Program-made: the position numbers and the translations under genes
Part shown: in pieces, positions 1 to 6,260 of the stretch
How positions within the stretch are numbered: the stretch's first letter is position 1
How the letters are laid out: each line of letters starts with the position of its first letter
Origin: Patulibacter sp. SYSU D01012
GTDB lineage: Bacteria; Actinomycetota; Thermoleophilia; Solirubrobacterales; Solirubrobacteraceae
Length of the DNA: 64,000 nt
Assembly: GCF_017916475.1 (NCBI RefSeq)
Contig: NZ_JAFMTB010000003.1
Coordinates: 284,009-348,008 of the forward strand
Direction: 5' to 3'
Notes under the pieces: model-generated
The model's input: only the letters and a program-made list of their open reading frames with translations
What the model was told of the DNA's origin: nothing
Databases searched by the model: none

Positions 1-366
1 GCGCTCGACGAGATCCTCGACGCGCTCGTCGTCGACCTGCCCCACCCCGACGGGGCGGCGGCCGGCTCGACCATCGAGCTGTTCGTCGTGCTGCGCGACG
101 GCACGACCCTGGACGACGAGCTGCGGCGACGGATCGCGCGCGCGGTGCGCGAGACGTGCTCGCCGCGGCACGTGCCCGACACCGTGCACGCGGTCGCCGC
201 GATCCCCCGGACGCTCTCGGGCAAGGTGCTCGAGGTGCCGGTCAAGCGGATCCTCACCGGCGCGCCGGTCGAGCGGGTCGCCAACCCGGACACCCTCCAG
301 GACGCGTCCGCCCTCGAGCCCTTCGTCGCCTACGCGCGCGAGCGCCTCGGCACGGCGGCCGGGTAG
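1..366 (+). CDS. Acetoacetate-CoA ligase, C-terminal part (5' end outside window)
   Basis: Open reading frame running in from the left edge; only the last 121 residues are present. The tail CSPRHVPD...AIPRTLSGK...EVPVKRIL followed by an N-P-(D/E)-T/S-L segment is the characteristic C-terminal region of acetoacetyl-CoA synthetase, an adenylate-forming (ANL) ligase that activates acetoacetate to acetoacetyl-CoA. The lysine in LSGK is the conserved catalytic lysine of the mobile C-terminal subdomain in this superfamily. It fits the leucine/ketone-body catabolism encoded further along the window, because leucine breakdown ends in acetoacetate. The next gene starts 9 bases after its stop and may be co-transcribed. 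Another short-chain acyl-CoA synthetase is possible, but the tail is typical of AacS. Confidence 0.85.
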   Translation, partial: ALDEILDALVVDLPHPDGAAAGSTIELFVVLRDGTTLDDELRRRIARAVRETCSPRHVPDTVHAVAAIPRTLSGKVLEVPVKRILTGAPVERVANPDTLQDASALEPFVAYARERLGTAAG

Positions 367-375
367 GCCCGGACG

Positions 376-756
376 ATGGACCTGCTCGTCCGCGCGGGCC
401 TGTGCCTGCTCGCCACCGGAGCGCTGCTCGGCTGGGTCGTGATGCTCCGCGTCGCCTTCCCCGACCTGCTGCGGCGCGCCGGGGTGCGCAGCCCGCGCCG
501 CCTGCTGCAGCTGCACATCGACCTGATCATGATGGGGCTGATCCTGATCGCGGTCGGGCTGGCGCTGCCCGGGCTGCCGGACTGGAACCGGGCCGCGCTG
601 CTCTTCGGCGCGGTCGTCAACCCGCTGCTGTTCCTGCCGCTCGCGTTCCGCGAGCGGTGGTCGTCCGCGCTGCCGTACCGCGCGATCACCGTCGTGTCGT
701 TCGCGGCGATGAGCGCCGGCACGGTCGGCGCCGCGGTGCAGGGGCTGACGGCCTGA
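376..756 (+). CDS. Small four-helix membrane protein, function unknown
   Basis: A 126-residue protein with about four hydrophobic segments (near residues 5-25, 46-65, 72-88 and 100-122) and a basic loop RRAGVRSPRR between the first two. The second helix begins QLHIDLIMMGLILIAVG. Its length, four helices and a polar His-containing helix start vaguely resemble the hydroxylaminobenzene-mutase-like membrane family, but I cannot assign it. The start ATG lies 9 bases after the upstream ligase stop, so translation may be coupled to it. It ends just before a strong inverted repeat that separates it from the convergent MFS gene. Confidence 0.7.
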   Translation: MDLLVRAGLCLLATGALLGWVVMLRVAFPDLLRRAGVRSPRRLLQLHIDLIMMGLILIAVGLALPGLPDWNRAALLFGAVVNPLLFLPLAFRERWSSALPYRAITVVSFAAMSAGTVGAAVQGLTA

Positions 757-762
757 GGCGCC

Positions 763-792
763 GGCCGCCCCGGCGCCGCGGCCCGGGCGGCC
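763..792. terminator. Inverted repeat between convergent genes, likely bidirectional terminator
   Basis: GGCCGCCC at 763-770 pairs perfectly with GGGCGGCC at 785-792 around a GC-rich 14-base loop. It sits between the stop codons of two convergent genes (756 and 807). There is no T-run, as is usual in this GC-rich sequence, so the terminator role is inferred from position. Confidence 0.45.
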
Positions 793-806
793 CCGGGGCG
801 CGCCGG

Positions 807-2072
807 CTAGACCGTCGGGCCCGCGGCGGCCGCGTCGGCGGCCGCGCCCGTCGCGGGCTCCGCCGCGGCGTCCGTCGGCGCGGCGGCGACGGGGGCGAGG
901 AGGACGACGAGCGCGGCGAGCGCGGCCGGCAGCAGCATCGCCGTCGGCAGGCCGACCACCTCGGCCAGGCCGCCCAGGACGGCGGGGCCCAGCAGGCCGC
1001 CGGCGTAGCCCAGGCCGACGACGAGCGACAGGCCCTGCGTCGCCGTCGGGCCGGGGCGCCCGTCGCGGGCGGGGCGCGGGGTGCCGGCCGCCCGGAAGAC
1101 GATCGGCACCGCGTTGGCGAGCGCGAGCCCCGTCAGCACCCACGCGGCGATGGCGGCCCACGGGTCGTCGACGAGCGCGACGACGAGCCAGCCGACGGCC
1201 GCGACGGCGCCGCTGGCCGTCAGCGTCGCGCGGTCGCCGTAGCGCGCGACGGTGCGGTCGCCCGTCAGGCGTCCGACGGTCATCGCGGCGGAGAAGGCGA
1301 AGACGCCGAGCGCCGCCACCCCCGGCGACGCGTCGCGGTGGTCGCGCAGCAGCACGCCGCTCCAGTCGGTCACCGAGTTCTCGGCGACGAACGAGCCGAG
1401 CGCCGCGACGGCGCAGGCGAGCAGCCAGGGGGTGCGCAGCGGGGCCAGCCGGGCGGCCAGCGACGGCCGGGGCTCGTGCGCCTGACGCGCCGGCTGGCGG
1501 TCGGTCTCCGGGGGCAGCAGGCGGCGGTACGCCAGCCCGCCCAGCAGGACGAACGGGGCGAGGGCCGCCAGGTGCACGTTCGCGCCCACGTCGGCGCTCG
1601 TGGCGAGGGCCCCCAGACCGGAGCCGAGCAGCGCGCCGGCCGAGAACGCGGCGTGCAGGCCCGACAGGATCGGCCGACGGGCGGCGCCCTCGACCGTCAC
1701 GCCGTGCGCGTTCATCGCGACGTCGTGGCCGCCGATCACGCAGCCGAAGGCGAAGGTGCCGGCGGCGAGCGCGACCGGCGAATCGAGCTGGCCCACCACG
1801 GCGAGCGCCACCGCGAGCGGCGGCAGCAGCAGGCGCATCGTCCACGCGCTGCCGTGGCGCGCGGTCAGCCCGCCCGCGACCGGCATCGCGACGATCGCCC
1901 CCGCGCCGAGCGCCGCGAGCACGAGCCCCAGGCCGCCGTCCCCGAGCCCGGCGGCGTCGCGCAGGTCGGGGATCCGGACGAACAGGGTGCCGGCCGCCAG
2001 GCCGTGCAGCAGGAAGGCCACGACGACGGCCCGGTGGGCCGCCCGCAGCTCGGGACGGGGAACGTCACGCAC
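807..2072 (-). CDS. MFS transporter
   Basis: A 421-residue polytopic protein with about 12 hydrophobic segments. Its N-terminal half has typical MFS loops (RIPDLRDAAG before TM2, a small-residue-rich Gly/Ala helix TM2, basic residues after it) and a conserved central motif with GGHDVAMNAHGVTVE. The substrate is unknown; GC-rich actinobacterial carriers of this type resemble the YbjJ branch (inner membrane, proton-driven efflux or uptake). The cytoplasmic C-terminal tail is Ala/Thr/Pro-rich low complexity. The GTG start at 2072 is supported by a -10 element TATCCT only 6 bases upstream, implying a leaderless message. Monocistronic, convergent with the preceding gene. Confidence 0.85.
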   Translation of the reverse strand: MRDVPRPELRAAHRAVVVAFLLHGLAAGTLFVRIPDLRDAAGLGDGGLGLVLAALGAGAIVAMPVAGGLTARHGSAWTMRLLLPPLAVALAVVGQLDSPVALAAGTFAFGCVIGGHDVAMNAHGVTVEGAARRPILSGLHAAFSAGALLGSGLGALATSADVGANVHLAALAPFVLLGGLAYRRLLPPETDRQPARQAHEPRPSLAARLAPLRTPWLLACAVAALGSFVAENSVTDWSGVLLRDHRDASPGVAALGVFAFSAAMTVGRLTGDRTVARYGDRATLTASGAVAAVGWLVVALVDDPWAAIAAWVLTGLALANAVPIVFRAAGTPRPARDGRPGPTATQGLSLVVGLGYAGGLLGPAVLGGLAEVVGLPTAMLLPAALAALVVLLAPVAAAPTDAAAEPATGAAADAAAAGPTV

Positions 2073-2078
2073 CGACCG

Positions 2079-2084
2079 AGGATA
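2079..2084 (-). promoter_or_regulatory. -10 element (TATCCT), leaderless MFS gene
   Basis: TATCCT on the minus strand ends 6 bases before the GTG start at 2072. Transcription would therefore begin at or next to the start codon, and no Shine-Dalgarno is present. Confidence 0.5.
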
Positions 2085-2153
2085 GGCGCGGCCCCGATGC
2101 GCGTGGCGTCCCGGCCCGCCGGGACCCCGCCGACCGGGGCGCCCCGGCGCGGC

Positions 2154-2438
2154 TCAGCGCTCGCAGGCGATCCCGTCGTGATCCGCGTCGAGGCCGTAGT
2201 GGTCCGTGCCGACCACGCGGAACGGGCCGCTCACGTAGTACGGCCCGTTGCCGCTGCCGCCCGCGCAGTCGTAGTCCGAGACGTCGGGGCGCAGGCACCG
2301 GCCGCGGTAGTTGCTGTCGCAGCGGCGCTTCTTGACCACCTTCGCGGCGGGCGTGGACGGGGCGTCGGCGACGGCGGCCGAGACGGGGACGAGCGCGGCG
2401 CCGGCGACGGCGAGCGACAGGACGAGCGAACGGTGCAT
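2154..2438 (-). CDS. Secreted Excalibur-domain protein
   Basis: A 94-residue protein. An N-terminal signal peptide (MHRSLVLSLAVAGAALVPVS, probable cleavage after AVA-DA near residue 25) is followed by a short linker and a C-terminal Excalibur calcium-binding region. That region ends with the diagnostic DADHDGIACE, matching the DxDxDGxxCE loop of extracellular calcium-binding proteins and of thermonuclease partners. Four cysteines (residues 40, 48, 58 and 92) probably form disulfides outside the membrane. The ATG at 2438 is preceded by GAGGAG at good spacing, so the much longer open frame upstream is not used. Role unknown beyond likely surface Ca2+ binding. The approximately 200-base gap downstream of its start holds only its promoter region. 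Confidence 0.85.
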   Translation of the reverse strand: MHRSLVLSLAVAGAALVPVSAAVADAPSTPAAKVVKKRRCDSNYRGRCLRPDVSDYDCAGGSGNGPYYVSGPFRVVGTDHYGLDADHDGIACER

Positions 2439-2644
2439 GGGGCTCCTCGGACGGGGTGAACGTCCTTCCCGTCGGCGCGGTGGACGGTGCACGCGAGCCC
2501 GCGGTCTCGGGGCGGACGGATGTGCCAGATCCGTGACGGGTCGTGCCGATCCTGCGACGGACGGCGCCCCGGCGAGTCCGCGCCGACGCGCGCGGGCGCC
2601 GCACCGCCCGGCAGGGGCACGGCCCGCGGCGCTGACCCCGCGCG

Positions 2645-2956
2645 TCAGGTGACCGCGCGCAGCAGCGCGGTCACCCCGGCGGCGACGACCACCGCCGCGA
2701 CGATCGAGCCGCCGCGCAGGGCGACGGCGCCGCCGGCGGCCACGCCGACGGCCTCCTCGCCCAGGCCCAGCCGCCCGCCCTGGTCGGCGAGCCCGGCGGC
2801 GACGAGGCCGGCCAGGACCGCCGGCGCGAGCAGGGCGATGACCGACGCGGCGCGCGGCGGCAGCGCCCGTCCGCCGAAGGCGATCGGGCCGATCGCCTTC
2901 ACCGTCGCCGTCATCGCCGCCACCGTCGCGACGAGCACCCACGGGTCGACGCTCAC
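2645..2956 (-). CDS. azlD: AzlD family branched-chain amino acid exporter subunit
   Basis: A 103-residue membrane protein with four predicted helices and the family motif VKAIGPIAFGGRALPPRA near the N-terminus. AzlD is the small partner of AzlC in the LIV-E exporter of branched-chain amino acids. The GTG start at 2956 overlaps the azlC stop (GTGA), so the two are translationally coupled. The length matches the family (about 100 residues). It is the last gene of the ECH-azlC-azlD unit. Confidence 0.88.
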   Translation of the reverse strand: MSVDPWVLVATVAAMTATVKAIGPIAFGGRALPPRAASVIALLAPAVLAGLVAAGLADQGGRLGLGEEAVGVAAGGAVALRGGSIVAAVVVAAGVTALLRAVT

Positions 2957-3657
2957 GCCGTCGCCTCCGTCCCCGCGCGCCGGCGCAGGCCCACGAGCGC
3001 GGCCAGGCTGGCCGCCAGCACCGGCACGCCCGCCGGGGCGAACGGCACGAGCGCCAGCGCGATGACGGCCCCGGCGGCGGCGACGCCCCGCGCGCGCCCC
3101 GACCGCAGCTCGGCCAGCAGCAGCACCAGGAAGAACGTCGGGAAGACGGCGTCCAGGCCGAAGCGGTCGGTGTCGCCCAGCAGCCCGCCGCCGAACGCGC
3201 CGAGGACCGTGCCGAGCACCCAGCCGACGTACTGCACCGCCGTCGACCCGAAGAGGAACGCCCGGTCGAACGTGCCGTCCTCGCGCGCCGCCATCGCCCA
3301 CGACGAGTCGACGATCGCCTGACCCTGCAGCCCGCGACGCAGCGGCCCGCCGGGCAGCGACGGCGCCAGGGCCACGCCCATCGGCAGGAAGCGGGAGTGC
3401 ACGAGCGTGGCGGCGAGCACCGCGGCGCCCAGGCTGCCGCCGGCCGCGGCGATCGTCACCGCCGCGAACTGCGCCGAGCCCGCGAAGACGACGGCCGACA
3501 TGACGATCGCCGCCACCCACGAGAACCCCGAGTCGAGCGCCAGGGTGCCGAAGGAGAGGGCGACGAGCGCGTTGGCCAGCGCGAACGGCGTGCCCGCCCG
3601 CACGCCGCGCCGCAGCGCCGCCCGGTCGAGGCGGTCCTCGGGCGCCGAGGCCGTCAC
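2953..3657 (-). CDS. azlC: AzlC family branched-chain amino acid permease
   Basis: A 234-residue membrane protein (family about 230-240). Recognisable AzlC segments are FALANALVALSFGTLA, the motif SAVVFAGSAQFAAV, the loop VHSRFLPMGVALAP and DRFGLDAVFPTFFLVLL. With AzlD it exports branched-chain amino acids and related analogues across the cytoplasmic membrane. The GTG start at 3657 overlaps the stop of the upstream enoyl-CoA hydratase, and its own stop overlaps azlD, giving three coupled genes. It may relieve excess leucine, isoleucine or valine when catabolism is saturated (inference). Confidence 0.9.
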   Translation of the reverse strand: MTASAPEDRLDRAALRRGVRAGTPFALANALVALSFGTLALDSGFSWVAAIVMSAVVFAGSAQFAAVTIAAAGGSLGAAVLAATLVHSRFLPMGVALAPSLPGGPLRRGLQGQAIVDSSWAMAAREDGTFDRAFLFGSTAVQYVGWVLGTVLGAFGGGLLGDTDRFGLDAVFPTFFLVLLLAELRSGRARGVAAAGAVIALALVPFAPAGVPVLAASLAALVGLRRRAGTEATA

Positions 3658-4454
3658 CGGCCGCGCCACTCGGGCGCGCGCTTCTCGAAGAACGCCGCCA
3701 CGCCCTCCTGCACGTCCTCCGTCGAGAACGCGAGGGCCAGCATCGACCGCAGGTAGTCCAGGGCGTCGTCGAACGGCATGTCGGTCTGGCGGGCGATCGC
3801 GTCCTTGCCCATCCGGACGAGCAGCGGGGAGGAGGCGGCGAGCTTCGTCGCCCACGCGTCGACCTGCGCGTCGAGCTCGGCGGCGGGCACGACGCGGTTG
3901 ACCAGGCCGATCCGCTCGGCCTCGCGGGCGTCCAGGCGCTCGCCGAGCAGCAGCAGCTCCGTCGCCTTCTTCCGGCCGACGTTCCGGTAGATGAGCGCCA
4001 TGATCATGAAGGGGAAGACCCCGACGTTGATCTCGGGCGTGCCGAACGTGGCGTCGTCGGACGCGACGACCAGGTCGCACGCCAGCGCGACGCCGAGCGC
4101 GCCGGCCAGGACGTGACCGTTCGCGCGGCAGACCGTCGGCTTGCCGAGGTCGCGGATCAGCCGGAACAGCCGCGGGAAGCGGTCGATCGCGCGGTGCTTG
4201 TGCACGAGCGGTCCCTCCTCCGCGAATCCCGCCAGGTCGCCGCCGGACGAGAACGTGCGCGGGTGCGTCGACGCGAGGACGACGCAGCGCACCGCGTCGT
4301 CGTCCCGGACCGCCTCGAACGCCGCGATGATCGCGTCGAGCATCTCGTCCGACAGCGCGTTGCGGGTGTCCGGGTCGTCCAGCGCGATCGTCGCCACGCC
4401 GTCGCGGACGGTGGTGGCGACGAGCGGGCGGGCGGGCGCGTCCTCGGGGGGCAT
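3654..4454 (-). CDS. Enoyl-CoA hydratase/isomerase family protein
   Basis: A 266-residue crotonase-fold enzyme. It has the oxyanion-hole segments HPRTFSSGGDLAGF (about 63-76) and NGHVLAGALGVALACDLVVAS (about 112-132), followed by TFGTPEINVGVFPF; the second catalytic-type acidic position is present as PEINVG. This suggests a hydratase or isomerase acting on an acyl-CoA, possibly 3-methylglutaconyl- or enoyl-CoA, but substrate cannot be read from sequence. It heads an operon with azlC and azlD through GTGA overlap, an unusual companion that hints at branched-chain amino acid metabolism. The ATG at 4454 is followed by an acidic/proline leader; no better start is seen. Confidence 0.85.
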   Translation of the reverse strand: MPPEDAPARPLVATTVRDGVATIALDDPDTRNALSDEMLDAIIAAFEAVRDDDAVRCVVLASTHPRTFSSGGDLAGFAEEGPLVHKHRAIDRFPRLFRLIRDLGKPTVCRANGHVLAGALGVALACDLVVASDDATFGTPEINVGVFPFMIMALIYRNVGRKKATELLLLGERLDAREAERIGLVNRVVPAAELDAQVDAWATKLAASSPLLVRMGKDAIARQTDMPFDDALDYLRSMLALAFSTEDVQEGVAAFFEKRAPEWRGR

Positions 4455-4516
4455 GGAGGCGTTCTACCAGCCGCGGCGCGCGCGGTCCGGCGCTCGCCGC
4501 CGCGGCGCGCGACCGC

Positions 4517-5362
4517 TCAGCGGCGCGCCGCGACCCAGTCGGCGAAGGAGCGCCACGCCACCTCGGGGTACCGGGCGCGCAGGGCCGCGACGTCGATGCC
4601 GTACCCCTCGTCGGAGAGGAACGCGTACATCGCGCCCAGGTCGGCGCTGCGCCGGCGCACGTCCTCGAGCGGCACGGGGACGAGCGGCACGCCGAGCGCC
4701 GCCGCCATCTCGGCCGGGGTCGGCGCGTCCCCGGCCACCTCGACGCGCACGCCCAGGTGCTCGTCCCGCCGCGCCAGCACCGCGGCGACGAGCGCGCCCA
4801 GGTCCTCGAGCGCGACCTGGTGCAGCGGCCGGTCGGCCGGCACCGCCATCGGCAGCTCGCCGGCGGGCAGGCCACCGTCGCGGCCCAGGACGTTCTCGTA
4901 GAAGTAGCTCGGCGCGATCACGGTCCACGGCACGTCGGTGGCGCGCAGCGCCGCCTCGATCCGCGCCTTGCTGCGGAAGTGCGGCACGTCGGCGCGGTCC
5001 GCCGCGGCGACGGACGCGAGCACGAGCCACGGCAGGCCGACGCGGGCCGCGGCCGCCACGATCGCCTCGCCCTGGCGGACCTCGCCGTCCACCCCGTCGG
5101 CGAACGGCGTCGTCACCCCGTAGACGGCCGCCGCGTCGGCGAACGCGGGCGCCAGGGCGTCGGCGTCGTTCAGGTCGCCGCGGACGAGCGCCGCGCCCGC
5201 GTCCGCCAGCGCGCGCGCCCGCGGGGCGTTCGGGTCGCGCACCAGGGCGCGGGTCTCCACCCCGGCGGCGAGCAGCGCGCGGGCGACCGCGCCGCCCTGC
5301 GTGCCGGTGGCGCCGAGCACGAGCACGGGGCCGGGGGTGGACGGGGCGGCGGGCGCGGGCAT
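4517..5362 (-). CDS. NmrA-like NAD(P)-binding (atypical SDR) protein
   Basis: A 281-residue Rossmann protein. The N-terminal VLVLGATGTQGGAVARALL (about 13-31) carries the GxxGxxG dinucleotide-binding motif of atypical short-chain reductases, followed by ETRALVRDPNAPRARAL and a conserved VRGDLND. The later HFRSKARIEAALRATDVPWTVIAPSYFYEN is the NmrA/HSCARG-type segment, in which the usual SDR catalytic Tyr-x3-Lys is absent. Such proteins sense NADP(H) redox state or act as NAD(P)H-dependent reductases. The ATG at 5362 (GGGGG upstream) is preferred over a longer Arg-rich extension. It diverges from the hydrolase at 5538. Confidence 0.82.
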   Translation of the reverse strand: MPAPAAPSTPGPVLVLGATGTQGGAVARALLAAGVETRALVRDPNAPRARALADAGAALVRGDLNDADALAPAFADAAAVYGVTTPFADGVDGEVRQGEAIVAAAARVGLPWLVLASVAAADRADVPHFRSKARIEAALRATDVPWTVIAPSYFYENVLGRDGGLPAGELPMAVPADRPLHQVALEDLGALVAAVLARRDEHLGVRVEVAGDAPTPAEMAAALGVPLVPVPLEDVRRRSADLGAMYAFLSDEGYGIDVAALRARYPEVAWRSFADWVAARR

Positions 5363-5537
5363 GCCCCCAGCCTGGCAGCGTCCGCGGGCCTCCGGGCGCG
5401 GTGCAGTCAGGCGACGCAACGACGACGCGCCACGGGCGACGTCGGCGCCGCGACGGCGGTCACCTGACGCAAGGCACCGCGCCGCGGCGACCGTAGCGTC
5501 GGCGGCGCCACCCCCCCCGACCCTCCGGAGCACCCTC

Positions 5538-6260
5538 GTGAGCACCCCCACCGTCGTCCTCGTCCACGGCGCCTTCGCCGACGCGTCCAGCTGGTCCGCC
5601 GTCCACGCCGAGCTGCACCCCGACGGCCTGCCGATCGTCGCGCCGCCCGTCCCGCTGCGCGGCGTGGCGTCCGACGCGGCGTACCTGTCGTCCGTCCTCG
5701 ACGCGATCGACGGGCCCGTCGTGCTCGTCGGCCACTCCTACGGCGGCGCGGTGATCTCGCTCGCCGGGCAGCGGGACCAGGTCGTCGGCTTGGTCTACGT
5801 CGCCGCCTACGCGCTCGACGAGGGGGAGAGCCTGGGCGAGCACCAGGGCCGCTTCCCCGACTCCGCGCTGGCCGCCAGCCTGCGCACGGCGCCGTTCCCG
5901 CTGCCGGACGGCGGCGAGGGCGTCGACGTCTCCGTCGACCCCGCGGCCTTCCCGTCCGTGTTCGCCGCGGACGTGCCGCTCGAGACGACGCGCTTCCTGG
6001 CGATCGCGCAGCGCCCGCTCGCCGCGGCCGCGTTCGAGGAGCGCGTGACCGGCACGCCGGCGTGGCGGACGACGCCGGCGTGGGGCGTGCTGCCGACGGC
6101 CGACGCGACCATCAACCCCGAGGTGCACCGCTTCGGCTTCGACCGGGCGGGGATGACGGTCGTCGAGGTCGAGGGCGCGTCGCACGCCGTCGCGCTGTCG
6201 CAGCCGCGGGCCGTCGCCGACGTCGTCCGCGCGGCGGTGCGGGCCGCGTCCGCCGCCTAG
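5538..6260 (+). CDS. Alpha/beta hydrolase
   Basis: A 240-residue single-domain alpha/beta hydrolase of the AB_hydrolase_6 (esterase/EstC-like) type. It begins VVLVHGAFADASSW (oxyanion region), has the nucleophile elbow VLVGHSYGGAVI with Ser near residue 70, and ends with the catalytic His in VEGASHAVALSQP. This family is commonly annotated as an esterase or carboxylesterase; substrate unknown. The GTG at 5538 has CCGGAG about 8 bases upstream. Its TAG stop is part of a CTAG that is also the stop of the convergent LuxR gene. Confidence 0.85.
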   Translation: MSTPTVVLVHGAFADASSWSAVHAELHPDGLPIVAPPVPLRGVASDAAYLSSVLDAIDGPVVLVGHSYGGAVISLAGQRDQVVGLVYVAAYALDEGESLGEHQGRFPDSALAASLRTAPFPLPDGGEGVDVSVDPAAFPSVFAADVPLETTRFLAIAQRPLAAAAFEERVTGTPAWRTTPAWGVLPTADATINPEVHRFGFDRAGMTVVEVEGASHAVALSQPRAVADVVRAAVRAASAA

